Below, in pieces: positions 1 through 15,000 of a stretch of DNA of 64,000 bases. The notes under the pieces were generated by a model, which ran no database searches, was not told the DNA's origin, and saw nothing but the letters and a program-made list of their open reading frames with translations. Each line of letters begins with the position of its first letter. The stretch's first letter is position 1. The translations under genes and the position numbers were made by a program. Origin of the DNA: Tethya wilhelma (taxonomy: Eukaryota > Porifera > Demospongiae > Tethyida > Tethyidae); NCBI GenBank assembly GCA_964030475.1, contig CAXIPT010000011.1, positions 635,262 to 699,261 on the forward strand, written 5' to 3'.

Positions 1-3000
1 AACTTCGACTGACTTTCAATGAGCCCATCTTGAGCGTAAGAGTGTACGAATTGACTTTCCAAGATGCATTCAATGCCACCACATCTTACACTCTTGAAAC
101 CAGAGACGGTATGATCAATGCTCAATTTGTCACTGTAACTCTCGATCAGCTGGATACTAACACGCTTAAAGCTAGTGCAAACTTTGCAAAGACTGAAAAT
201 GACACTTTCTTGGTCCACAACAGTCTGGCTGCTTCAGACTTTACTCTTCCCTCAAACCCCGCTGAACCTAGAACTGATGGAGTTAATCCTCTTCAAGCAG
301 CTTTAGTTGCTCGCGATGTAACACCACCAACTTTGATAAGATTCATCACTCTGGACTTCAATGAGCTCATAATAGAGTTGCAATTCAGTGAGCCAGTCGA
401 TCCTAACAGTTATGATCCATCTCTAGTCACCATCCATTCAACCAGCTCTGGAGTGGGTACTTCATACACTTTGACTGGAGGTACTCCTTCTTTCAGTCCA
501 AATGACCCTCTTCTTACCACTCTAAGGATAGCTCTGTCAGACCAAGATGTGCTGAGTCTACAAAATGACTCCACCATTGCAATAACCAGAGTGAATACGT
601 ACATTGAACTTCAGACTGATGCTGTGAGTGATTTCAGTGACAATGGCGTTGCAGCCACTGGAAGAGAGCAAGCTCAAACCGTCCAGATTGATCGTTCTCC
701 TGCAGCTCTTGTAGGATTCACACTGGACATGAACAGCACAACTCTCAGCCTAACATTCAGCGATGTTGTTCTCTCGAGCACTTTCACTGCCACCGGTATA
801 ACTTTGCGAGGAGACACCCTTGGTGCAAACACTGATAGTACATACACACTCAGTGGAGGTAGCACAACAAGTCCCGATGGATATGTTATCGATTTGCCTT
901 TGGTTTTCCGAGATATTGAAAACATTCGGTTGAGACCTGGACTTGGTACAAGCATAGAAAATACCTTCATTGCCTTCGATAACATTGTGAATGACTTCAG
1001 CAATATTGGTGTTCTCCAAGCAGACGGTTTCCAAGCAACAGACTTTATTGCTGACATGATTCCTCCAACTCTAAACAACTTCACTCTCTCCATCGAGAAT
1101 GGCACTCTTGAGTTGTTCTTCTCTGAAATCATGGAGCCTGGAACTTACACACCATCTTTGTTCACTTTGCAATCTGCCTCAAATGATTCTGAAACTCTTT
1201 TTAACTCATATACCTTGACCGGAGGAGAAGCTCGCAGAGGAGTACCCAATACTGTAGTGACAGTCGATCTTTCACAAGCAGACATCAACGGTATAAAGAT
1301 GCAGGTTCTTCTCGGCACAGATGAGGCAAACACCTTCCTTGCTGTGCAAGATGGAGCCATCAGAGACACTGGAAATAACTCTGTTGTGCCAATACCTTCC
1401 GATGATGCATTCATGGTGTCTCTCCTACGACCTGACGTTGAACCTCCAGAACTTAGAGAAATTATTCTCGATCTTGACGAAGGAGCATTGCTTCTCGAAT
1501 TTTCCGAAGCCATCGATCCAACTGGTTTTGAATCCAGAATTAGAATCCAGAATGAACAAGTGCCTGGCACAGGTACTAGACTTGTCACTATTACTGATGC
1601 AACAGTTATCGCACAACCAGGCTCATCCATCATAGAGCTGAGTTTGTCCGACACCGTTTTGAGAGAACTTAAGACAAATGACGACATTGCAACATCACCA
1701 GCAAATACTTTTGTGAGACTTGATATCACTGGTGTGATGGACTATGCAGGTTTCCTACTGAATTCAACTCTAGGTGCTAATGTTGTGACACGACAAGTGA
1801 ATAATGTGACGATCGATACATCAGGTCCTCGTGTAGTTGCATCTTCTGTCGATCTCAATTCTGGTCTAGTTTCGATCACTTTTGACGAATTTGCTGATAT
1901 TAACTCGCTCAATGTGTCTGCTATATCAGTGATTAATGCTGACACCAGAGAAATCATTCTTGATCTCAGTGATCAAGTCATGGTGAATACAACCGAGAGT
2001 GGGAGAGTGGTTAACATTGTGTTACCACAATCTGATCTTAACACAATCAATTCGGCCGGTGCTGACAGAATAGCGCTATCATTATCAGACGGACTCATAC
2101 AAGATATCCTTAACAACAATTTCACGTCCATTGTTGTACTACCAGAAGTTAGTGAAGATGAAACACCGCCTGAACTGTCTGAGTGGGCTTTGGATTTGAA
2201 CAGTGGTCTCATAATGGTCACTTTCTCTGAAGCTATTCAAGCCGACAGTTTGAATGTGAGTCAAATCACACTGATAGACGCTCTAACACCAACTAGAAGA
2301 TTCCAACTAACATCGGCAAATGCTTCCACATCAGCTCTTGTCCTCTCAGTACAAATGACACCTGAGGAACTGAACAATCTTAAAGAATTGGCCAGTATTG
2401 GTATTAATCCTGTGCAAACCTATCTCCAGCTTGAAGCAGGAGCTGTTTCCGATCTGCGTGGAAATGCCATTGCCTTTATCCCACCCACAGTAGTCCTTAC
2501 CATCACACCCGATATAGTACCACCAGTCTTGAATGCATTTGCCTTCGAGTACACAAACAATGGTTTGGCACCTGTGGCATTGACGCTCACCTTCTCTGAG
2601 CCTGTTAACGCTTCCTCGCTCGATTTTGCCGGACTAGTCCTGCAGAATACTTCTGACGGAAGTGGTGCTGAATACACGCTCACAACCAGCATAGTGCCGG
2701 CCATTACTAGCATGGTTCTACCTATCACGCTCAGCAATGACGATCTTGCTGGAATTGCTACCGTCAATGGCCTTGGTACATCCACTGCCAACACATTCTT
2801 GAGTGTGACCACCTCTGCTATTACCGACATTTCCGGCGTGATGGTTGCAGCTAGGCCATCTTCGGCAGCAATTAATGTTACCCCGCCACTGGTCGATATG
2901 TCCCCACCTTCTCTAGTGTCGTTCACTTTCAATCTTGGAAGTGGAAACTTGACTTTCAGATTCTCTCAGGAAGTTGTAGCAGCCACCATCGACGCTACAA

Positions 3001-6000
3001 GACTCACTATACAGGCTGAAGAAACCAGTTCCGCAACTTCGTACACTTTCAGAGGAGGCAATGCCATTCAGGTGTCTCCAACTGTCGTCTATCTTCCTGC
3101 AAACCAGGAAGACATTTTTGGAATCAAGGGTGTTGTTGGTCTTGCATTCGACATCAATTCCACCTTCTTGTCCTTGGATGAAGGTTTCATACAAGATACT
3201 TCTGGACATATCAACTTTGCCATTCCTGCTAGCAATGCCTTGCAGGCATCTGAATACACACCAGAAGTCAATGAGCCTCCAAGACTAATAAGCTTTAGTG
3301 TCGATCTCACACCTGGTGAGCTGATACTGCTGACTTTCTCCGAACCTGTGCTAGGCTCTTCGCTGATGTTTAACCAGTTCACTCTTCAAGAATCTGCCTC
3401 CAACACTCCAGCTTTTTCATTCACCTTCTCGAGTGCCCAAACTGTCACAGAAAACGCAGCTATTGTCCCCATAGATCTCAGCTTTGCGGTGAGAGACATG
3501 ATCATATTGAATGATAACATCGCAACGTCCATTGCTGACACTTTCTTGACAATCACTGCAATGGCTGCTACAGATCGTGACGGAAATCCTGTCGTTCCTA
3601 TACCAGCTTCGAGCGCTCTTCCAGCTGCAAGTGTAGTAAGTGGCATGCAGCCACCATCCGTGAGTGAGTTCAATCTTAACCTCAACACAGGACAGCTGGA
3701 GATCATGTTTGATAAGTCCGTCGTGGCTGCATCATTCATGCTTCCGCTGTTTTCGCTCCGAGACAGTGATACATCTCCTACAGCTAACTACACACTTGTT
3801 TCAAGCTTGACTAACCCAGTGGGTACTATCAGCATGCTGACTGTTTCAATCAGTCTTGAAGACTTGAACAACATCAAGAGAGCTGATTTGTGTGACGGAA
3901 CTTTCGATTGCTTCCTCTACTATGAGGCTAATGCCTTCAGAGATGTGTTCAATATTGGCTCCTTGAATGAAAGTGAACAGGTGAACACCTATGTACCTGA
4001 TTCAGTGCCTCCAGAGCTGGTCAGTTTCTCTTCATTCAATATCGAAACTGGACAACTCGTACTGTCTTTCAACGAACCCATTAATGCTTCCACCTTCAAT
4101 CCAGCCAGCGTACAACTGCGATCTCTGTTTTCACTTGCAGACTCGCTGAGTTTGTATGCTCTCACGGGTGGATTTGCCACTGCAACGGAAAACAGCATAG
4201 TCATTCAACTTTCTCCAAGCGATCTTGCAGCTGTTCAAGTAGACCCTGAACTCTGTACGTGGAGAGGAAATTGCTACATATATCTCGCATCTGGCGCTGT
4301 CCAAGATCCAGCTGATAATCCTGTAGTGGAAACCCCTGAAAATCCTTCTCTCATAGTTGGTGACTTCCAAGATGACAACGAACCTCCATCACTAACTGAT
4401 TTCACATTGGATTTGGACAATGAGAGACTCTCTCTGACGTTCTCAGAAGCTGTTGATCCTCAGACTTTCGATCCCACGGGAATCACCTTCCTGAACCAAC
4501 CAAATGGAACTGAAGAGTACACCCTCACAGACAGTACCACTGAGAGCAATCCAGGAACCATCATCACTGTGTCTCTATCTCCAACAGATTCAAATGCTCT
4601 CAAAGCTTCTCCATTTGCCAATTCTCCTTCAAACACTTTCATATCTCTCAACTCCACTACCATTCAAGATCTTGCCTTCTCTCCTAACCCAGTTGCTGAG
4701 ATCAATTCCACAGCTGCAATTGGAGGTGAATTCTTAGGTGACAACACTCGGCCAACTTTGGTAGGTTTTGAACTTGATATGAACACAGACTACCTGACTC
4801 TTGTCTTTGATGAGCCAATTGATGTAGACAACATCAGATACAATGATATAACCATTGCCGGGTCTTTGAGTGGCTCACCATTCGTTAGACTGTCAAGTGG
4901 CACAATCATCTCAAGTACAATTGGCTCAACACACACTGTGGTAGTTGGCTTGAATGCCGCAGATATAGTCTCCCTGAAGACTTCACCTGCTATCGCAAAC
5001 AGTCCGGGTACAACCTTCCTCACAATCAACTCTGGCGCTTTCACCGACACTGCCTCGAATACAATTGATCAAGATCGTCGTGCTGTGACTGCTTTCAGTT
5101 TCGATACGACACCACCTAGGCTTACAAACTTTACCCTCAATATGGTCACTGGATTCTTGGATCTTACTTTCAATGATGTCGTCATTGCTAGTACCTTCAA
5201 CCCTCGGGGTATCGTTCTCCAGTCTAACGAGACTCGTATGGATACTGCCTACTACCGACTTACAGGTGTGAGTCACACAACTAGCCCAGATGGTTACGAG
5301 ATCTCTGTGAATCTGACGCAAATTGATGTTGATGGAATCAAGGCAGCTGGTAGGATTGGCGTCACAGTGGAAGAGACTTACATTACCATCCAGGGAGACG
5401 TGATAGATGATCCTTTTGGTGAAGACAATGTTGCCATTACAGATGGCAAAGCTCTTGTTGCTTCGGATGTGGTACCGGACGAAACTCCCGTTCAGCTTGA
5501 GAACTTTTATTTGGACGTGAATGTGGGTCTTTTGAGTCTCACGTTTGATGATGTGGTAGATCCAGAATCGTTCAATGTCAGTGGCATCACCATCCAGAAT
5601 AATGTGAACATCACTGAAGGCGAAAGTTACACACTTTCCGATAGCCCATTTGTGCGAGTTGCTACTGGCAATGTACTTAACATCAGTCTGTCATTTACCG
5701 ATCTAAATGGAGTCAAGTCCCTCCTCTCTCTTGGCACTACCATCAATGAAACCTTCCTTAGCCTGGCTAGCTTCACAGTGACTGATAGCTCTGGCAATTC
5801 TCTGAATGAAATACCAGCAGAGGATTCCATGCGAGCTTTCGGCTTTGTTCCTGATGACATTAGACCATCTTTGATATCATTTGTGCTGGATTTGAATCAA
5901 GCAACACTGATACTTACATTCTCAGAAACTGTAGATATTTTCAGAATCGATCCATCTGGTATAACACTGCAGAACACAGCTGGGGAAAATGTCACTGCAA

Positions 6001-9000
6001 CCATCACTTTTGCATCTGGAGTGCTAGCTACAACTCAGAATTCTGACATCATTCGAATTGGTATCCTAGATACAGACTTCACCACCATAACCAGCACTCC
6101 CAGCCTAGGGACTTTCACAAACAACACTTTCTTGTCAGTTCTCTCGTCAGCTTTCAGCGACACGAGTGGAAATAGACTTATTGCCATACCAACCACCTCT
6201 GCTCTACCAGCAACTGATGTTGTCATTGACAACACTCCACCCATGCTGCAAGGATTTGATTTCAGCCTCGATCAAGATACCATCACGCTCACATTCTCTG
6301 AAGCTGTCGACATTTCTACTCTTGATCCAACACAACTAGTAGTGCAAGAAAATGCCAATGCATCTGCAGGTGGTCTTACCTTACAACTGACTGGTGGAGA
6401 CACACGATTCATTGCCCCACAGGTTGTTGAAATTCAACTGGCTCTGGAAGATATCCGTTTCATCAAGTCTTCAGGCATTCTTGCAGCTAATCCTGCTAGT
6501 ACCTACATATCGATCAATTCAACCTTAGTAATGGATTATGGTGACAACATGGTCATTCCGATATCTTCAGAAACAGCCAGACCAGTTGCTACCTTTGCTG
6601 AAGATGAGTCTTCACCAACGCTGATTCGATTTGACCTTGATCTCACTAACGAAACAGCCATTGTGGAATTTGACGAACTTATTGATCCACAATCACCCAA
6701 CATCAGTCTAATCTCATTCATTAACAGTGCTACCCCTGCTAACGCCACCATCTTTGTACCATTGCTGTCTAGCTCTATAACAGTCCTGGACAACTTCACA
6801 ATCCAGATAAACTTTGGAACTGATGATCTGAATGCTCTCAAAGCTACACCCGGTTTTGGATTTGAGAATACGACCTTCCTCTATGTTGATTCCAATGCAG
6901 TGGTCGATATTTACGATAATCCATTCTCTCCACAAGTCATTGAAGTGACTGGCATTGCTGATGACACCATTCCTCCAGATCTTGTCTCATTCAGTCTTAA
7001 TTTCAACTCAAGTGAACTTTCACTAACATTCACTGAAACAGTTGATCCAAGCACTCTCAACGTTAGCATGATAACACTGCTCAATGATGTCAGTTTTGCA
7101 ATGAGCACAGAAACTGTCACTCTTGAAGACTCTGTTGCGATTTCTGGACCAAGTCCTGTCCTTGTACTCCAACTTGGACCGTCTGATGCAACAGAATTGA
7201 GAAGAATGCTTAATCTAGCCACTGATGAGAACAACACATACATTTCTCTTCAACCAGGTGTTGTGGAAGATATTTACGGTAACCCGAGCATGATTGCTTT
7301 CATGCCAGAGAGAGCTAGTGCAGTGTTTGATGATTTGTCAAGACCCATCCTGAGAGCTTTCGATTTGGACTTTGACAGCAATGAACTAGTCCTGTCTTTC
7401 TCGGAAGTAATAAATGCAAGCTCATTCGACCCAACTACTATTACACTACAGAACAGGATCTCAAATGCCACCATAATCCTGCCCCTTTCTGGCGCTTTAG
7501 TTCCGACTGAAAATGAAAGGATTCTACGAATCGGTCTAAATCCTGATGACCTTCTTGAACTTCAGACAAACCCTGAGATTGGAACTACAGCTACTAATAC
7601 CTTCCTCTTTTTAGAAACAGCTGGTGTATTCGATCTGAACGGATTCAACTCCACACCGATCTTTGAATCTTCAGCGCTCAGAGCTTTCAGAGTGATGGAA
7701 GACAACAGCCCGCCATCAATAGTCAACTTTGAGTACAATCTCTTCAACAATTCTATCACACTGTACTTTAATGAGCCTGTAAATGTGACGACCTTCGATG
7801 TCTTGAATATCACCCTGCTCAGCGCTCCTGAGAACGAAACGTCCAACTACACTCTAACTGGTGGAGATCTCTCTCAAGATTCACCAGATACGATAACTAT
7901 AACACGAAACAATGCAGATGAACTTGGGCTAGATTTGCTGACTGATCTTTGCACCAGACAGCGCAATTGTTACATCTCAGTGCTGCCTGGTCTTGTAGCT
8001 GACAATGCTGGCAATGAATTTGATGAGGAGAGAGTAATTCAAGCTGGCATCTTTATCATTGATTCGGTTAGACCACAACTGATCCGATTTGATTCCTTGA
8101 ATCTTAACACGGGTGTATTGAGACTAACACTAACAGAATCTATTAACCCAGCTACTGTGAGATTTGACCAACTGACTCTACAGAATCATTTCATCCAAGC
8201 AAGTGTTACTTCATCAATTACATTTACCGGAGGATCAGCAAGTGTGATAGGAAATGTGGTTGATTTGCAACTAACCACAAGTGATCTAAACGACATCAAG
8301 ACCAATTCAGCACTCTGTTCCACCCCTCTTGTATGCTGGATCACATTCACTGAAGACTTTGCAGAAGATACCACCACAAATCCTATCATCCCTCTAACTT
8401 CAGCAGACCTGGCTCAATTCAATAGCAACTACCAGCCACTAAACATCATTCCTGACACAACACCACCCATGTTTGTGGGATTTGATGTTGACTTCAACAC
8501 CAATAGTCTTGTTCTGGAGTTCAACGAGGCAATATCTCCAACCAGCTTCAATCCAAATGCCCTTACCTTTGTCTCTGATGAAAACAGCACCTATTCCTAC
8601 ACGCTACAAATTGTTGATTATTCTCTTGCAGATACAACAGTCACATCTTTCCTGAGACTGACTCTGACAAGCTCTGCCATCAATCAAATCAGAGGTGCTT
8701 GTCTCGACTCAACGACTGACTATGAATCATGCATTGGTGTCAATGGTACATCTACGTTCATCGTACTAGCAGAAGGTGTGGTCCAAGATATTCCCTTGTC
8801 TTTGGATTCCGAGCAAATTGTCGAACCAGCTCAAGTTAGGAACTTTGTCGAAGATAACACCAACCCTATACCTGTGACTTTTGTCGAACTAAACCTGAAT
8901 GCTTTCACAATGACTGTCCAGTTTAGTGAACCTGTTCAACTGCCTGTCAATCTGAGCTACTTCTCTCTTCAATCCAGCATGGATGGAGGCGAGAATATTA

Positions 9001-12000
9001 CTCTTCTTCCTGGGTCATCAAGATATGGAGCTTCTCCAGATCGTACTCAAGTGATTTTTGATCTCGATCCAGAGGATATCCGAACCATCAGACTAAGCAG
9101 CACACTTGCAACTAGTGAAACTGATAGCTACTTGTCAGTTTTGGATGGAGCTGCTTTTGATCTGACAGGTCTACCTTCGTTGGAGATCAACAGCTCAGTT
9201 GCTCTTCCGCTGCAAAATTTTGTAGAAGATTCCGAGCAGCCAGCTCTGCTTGCTTTCACACTCGATCTCAATCTGGGTCAATTGAATCTCACTTTCAATG
9301 ATGTAGTCAATGTTAACAGACTTAGACCTCAAGGAAGAGTCACGCTGCTCAGCAACCTGACATCACAAGCTGACGACTCAACGTACACTCTTACAGGTGG
9401 AACTTCTCCCAGCGAAAGTGGTTACACTATCACTCTGCAACTCTCAGCCAATGATCTTAATGCAATCAAAGCTCGTCCCAATTTGGCTGTTAACGGAACT
9501 GATACTTATATCCTGATTTCTCCTGAGTTGATCACTGATATTGCTAACTTGCCTGTGATTGCTATTGATGAAACTAATGCTCTCAATGTTACTGAAGTGA
9601 TACCAGATGATACACCGCCAGAAGTGATTGACTTCAGCATTGATCTTAATGCAGGTGAACTGATTATCGTGTTCTCCGAAGTCATTGATGTGACCACAAT
9701 CAATTTGACTCAAATCACTCTTCAGAGTGATTTAATCGACAATGAAACTAACGCAACAACATTCACACTGACTGGTGGTACTACCATACCAACAACCACT
9801 GCTGTGTCACTCAGAATCTTGCTAACACCAGATGACCTAAACGAAATCAAGAGACTTGACGACCTAGCTACTTGCATTGCCAACAACAACAGCTATCTCT
9901 CCGTAATTTATGGCTTTGTGTCTGACACAAACGAGAATTTTGTGCTAGAAATTCCAGAAGATGATCCTCTTCCAGCTTCTGAATTCAGAGAAGATATGAT
10001 CCCACCTGAAGTTGACGCATTTGATCTTGATATGGATACAGGATTCTTGACGCTCTACTTCTCTGAAACTGTTAACTCTACCACCCTTGATGTCACAAGC
10101 TTTGGCTTCCAGAACAATGAGTTTGTCCTGCCTATCGGTGACCCTGTCTACTATCTGACTGAAGGAGTAGTCTCTACTTTCACATCAGACCTGGAAGGTG
10201 ACCATATTCTCCTTGTGGAAATCAGCACAGACGATTTGAATGCCATCAAACAACGTCTGTCCATTGCCACCAGCCCGATGGATACATACCTAGTTGTGAC
10301 TGAAGGAGGGGTGTTGGATGCGTGCGGAAATCGACTAGAATCGATCGATAATGGAGCAGCTTGGCGTGTGAGGAACTACACAGAGGATATGACCGACCCT
10401 GAAGTCACGGGATTCAGTCTTGACCTCTCCAACAACACCCTCACTTTGACGTTCTCCGAAACTGTTCTTTCCACTTCTCTCAATGTCACTGGGATCACTC
10501 TACAGAATAACGAAACCAATGACGTCAACTACACCCTTCAGAGCAGCACCACTCAGTCCATCAATGCCCCTCAGCTTGTGATTGACTTCAGTACAGAAGA
10601 CATCAATGCAATAAAGTCACTCACTGATTTGGCTAGTAGCAATAACACAGTTTGTCTTTCACTTACTAGCTTTGCATTCACAGATACAACTGGACTTAGT
10701 CTTTCTCCAATAAACTCCTCTGAATGTCTGGAAATTGACAACTTCACGCCAGATATAGTACCACCTGTTTTAGAGAGTTTTGGCCTGAACTACAACACAG
10801 ATGAACTTACGCTCACTTTCAATGAACCAGTCCAGCCAAGCAGCTTGAACATCACGCAGTTTACCATCCTACAGAGCAATGGTTCTAGCAACTACATCCA
10901 ACTCGCTGATGGTTCATCCCTGAGTGATCCAGGCACTGTGATATCTGTTCTTGTAAGTGCAACTGACCTTAATCGCATCAAAGAAAATCTTCAGCTAGCT
11001 CGAAATCCTGAAACGACTTGGCTAAGCATCACATCAGCAGCAATCCAGGATACCTCAGGAATTGCTGTTGTAGCCATTGATCCATCCACTGCTCTCCAAG
11101 TGACAGACTTTGATCCAGATGTTACCCCACCAAGGGTGATGGCGTTCGACTTGATCATGATCAATGGCCGACTGCCTCTCATACTCACTCTCCACTTCAC
11201 AGAATCCATCAATATTGACACCCTGGATATTTTCAACATCACACTTCAGAGTGCACAGGAAATTGGACCCGACGTCCAAACATACACGCTCACAAACGGG
11301 TCTTACGAGTTTGAAAACTCGTCATCCGTGTCCATCAACACCACAGAGACTGATTTCTCTGGAATCCGACTCTTTCCTCCGCTGATTGAGTCTGTGAATA
11401 CGTCATATCTTACTATTCCTGATGGCAGCTTTGCAGATATTGAAGGTAATATTGGCATTGGCATTAACAACACTAACGCTCTGCGGGTTTCTGAGCGAGA
11501 TCTTGATCTCACAGCTCCAAACTTGATGCGATTTGATCTTGATCTCAATCTCGGAATCATGGTGCTGACGTTCGACCAGATTGTGGATGTTGATACGGTT
11601 ATGTTTGATCGCATCACGATTCAAAATGCTGAGAGCTCGAGCACACAAAGATACACCTTAACAACTGGTAACAGCACCATGAGAGACAATGAAGGACCCA
11701 ACGTAGCAGAGCTAAGATTCAGTGCTGTAGATTTGAACCAACTCAAAGCCAATTCCCTCTTAGCTGTGAGCAGAGAAACAACTTACATTTCTGCTCTGAG
11801 CAACTACATCAGAGGAAGCACAGGAACACCATCTTCTATTATACCCAACGAACGAGCCATCCGAGTCAGCCAATATACACCAGACTTTAGCCGACCTGAA
11901 CTTGTGTGCTTCACAGTGTACATCAACATGGGTATGGTTGTTCTAACATTCTCAGAGTCTGTGAGAGCCTCCACTTTTGAATCTGCCGAGATAACCTTCC

Positions 12001-15000
12001 AAAATAACGAGAGTAGCCCAACGACCAGCTATACCATTACCGGTGGTGAAGTAACACAACCAGCCGAAGATATGATACTTCTTGAGCTGTCTGAATTTGA
12101 CTTGAACTCACTCAAAGCTGACATCAATCTCTTGACCTCCAGGAATGATACTTACCTCTCTTCAAGTGCACAACTTGTTGAAGATACAAGTGGAAATTCT
12201 GTCCGACCTGTAAGAAGAACTGATGCTTTACAGGCTTGCGATTATCGTCAAGATGCTGACAGACCTTACCTGATTGATGCTGAGCTCAATCTTAGCACGA
12301 ATGAACTTGTTTTGACATTCAACGAAACGGTGAATGCTTCAACTTTTGATCCAACTGCTATCACTATCCAAAATGATGCATTTAATGCAACCGTCAGCTA
12401 CCCACTTTCTGCAGAGAATCGAGTGATGGATGGACTAACACCAGTTGTGACTGTCCAACTCTCTATCCAAGATTTGTCATTCATTAAGAGTGAACCAGAT
12501 CTCTGTAATATCAACACTGATAACGTGAATATGTCTGATTGCTTTGTCACAAACTCTCAAGATCTTGTAGTGGACGTCCTTCAAATGCAAGCCATTGAAC
12601 GAAATGATTCCTCTTCGCTAGTTGTCCACCCTGTTGTGGGAGACACTCTTGGAGCTGTTCTTGAATCATTCAACTTTGATCTTGAGAATCGTACCATCAT
12701 GCTGACGTTTGACGACACCATGGACGCAGCGTCAGTCAATGCTTCAGCCATCACTTTCCAAAATCACATCAACCTACCGAACGCAATGTTCACACTTACT
12801 GGCGGGGAAGTGATCAATTCTACACAGCCTTACATCATAGCTCTACGACTTCTTGACAGTGATGTCATTAACTTGCTCTCCAATGATATCTGTGTAAGGC
12901 AAAGAGATTGCTATATCTCTGTGGACCAGTTCTTTGCCACTGACCAATTTGGCAACTTCTTGAGAGAGAGAACTGAAGTCTTGCTGGCTGCTGATCTTGA
13001 AATCGAAACCTCTCCACCTATGCTAATGAGTTTCACACTAGACTTTGAAGGGAAGAACATAACTCTTACATTCTCTACTGTAATAGACAGTGCAGTGAGA
13101 GGAAGAAACATCATTCTGGAATCTCTCGGTCGCAGGTGTAACATACCAACTGAACCTTCGTCTCCACAGTCCGATCAAGTGGACCACAGCTTTGCTGCAA
13201 ACAAAGAACTGTGTGATTGTTTGAAGTGTCTTGTGGGTGATCCATGTTTATCAATGGAAGAGGGCACTCATATCAGTACCAGTAATGTGCCTTCAGCTCC
13301 AGTCAATAATTTATGCGATGGCACATACAGGCGTGATACAACATCTCCCATTGTTAAAAGAACTGAGTTAGATGCAGCCAGTGACCTATTTTATGTTATG
13401 TTAGACGAACCTTTTGACGCACAATCTGTTGATGTTTCACAAGTCACGTTCTTCTCCAATTCTTCTGGAATGGTGGAAACTGTTCCGCTCACTGGAGGAG
13501 TTGTACTGAACATGACATGCTCTGCAACCATTAGTATCAATCTTACCAACTCTGATCTTAGGCTCCTGAAGCCAAGCCGACCAAATTATGTGACAATCTT
13601 GCCTGGTTTTGTAAACGATACATCTGGTAATGCTCTGAACGAAGCTTTCATCTTACCACTCATAACCATTCCTGATACTGCCCCTCTGAGATTGATATCT
13701 TTCAGCATTGATCTTAACGATGGTCAACTCAACTTGACCTTCAGTGATATCATTGATATTTCAACATTTGATATCAGAGCACTGACATTCCAAGATGATG
13801 AAACGGCTAATGTTACTTACCCTCTTTCGTCTGCCACCAACTTCACAACCTACGATAGCTACACTATCATTGTGTACATGAATCCCCTGGAATTGATTGA
13901 TTTGAAGACGGAACCAGGAATCGGAACAAACATCAATGACACGTATTTGAGAATCGCCGCCTTTGCTGTGGATGATTATCGTGAAGAAGACGTCTTAGCC
14001 ATCACAAACGGAAGAGCTATCCAAGCTTCGGCTGTGATAGAAGATACTACACCTCCTGAGATCACAGCTTTCGATCTGGACATGAATATTGGCGTGCTAT
14101 CAATTGTCTTCTCCGATTCAATGAACTTGGACACTTTCAACACATCTGGTCTTACTCTCCAAGCTGCTGAAAGTACTTCTGATCCTGATATGTACTATAC
14201 GCTAACTGGTGGAGAGGTTGTGAGAGATCCGACCGATACCAGCGTCCTGCTTGTCTCAATCACCGAGACAGACTTGAACAACATCAAGAGAAATATCTTC
14301 TTGGCTGTTTCTGACATGACGACACATCTCTCTGCCAGTGGAGACACAGGTGAAGATGCAGCATTCAACCCTCTTGTCCCCATATTGATGTCTAGTGCCG
14401 AGCCAGTTAGAACGTTCGTCAATGATTCTACTGGGCCATTCCTCAGAAACTTCAACCTTGATCTAAACACAGGTGTACTAAGACTCTTCTTCAATGAAAC
14501 TGTGAGACTCAGCTCGTACAATGCTAGTGGAGTTGCTCTTCAAAATGCTGCCAATGGCTCTCTTGCAAGTGAGAGATATATTCTTACTGGTGGCATGGTG
14601 CTTGGTACGAACGGTCCTAACGTGTTCATCATGTTGTCTCCATTTGATCTGAACTCTCTGAAATCAGTGTTCAATCTCGCAACAGTGAGATCTGACACGT
14701 ATCTGACACTTGATGCTATAGCTTTCACTGATATGAGTCTTAACGAAATCATGGTCATTGACACATTTGATGCAAGATTGGTTGATTTTGTGACACAAGA
14801 TGATACTGATCCAGTTCTGCGTGATTTCAGACTCAATCTTAACACGGGCACTCTGACATTCACATTCCCAGAGTTCGTAGATCCTAACACATTTATGCCA
14901 ATGGAAGGTCAGATCCAGAACACCATGGACGATAGTGACATTGCCTACACTCTAACAGGCGGTGAAGCTTCAAGCTACCTTGAAGTGCTTACCATTGAAC

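Noticed and set aside
30..32. Start codon of the giant gene at position 30
   Set aside because: The codon is TTG and the frame is already open, and already module-like, from position 3 on; the true start is upstream of the window.
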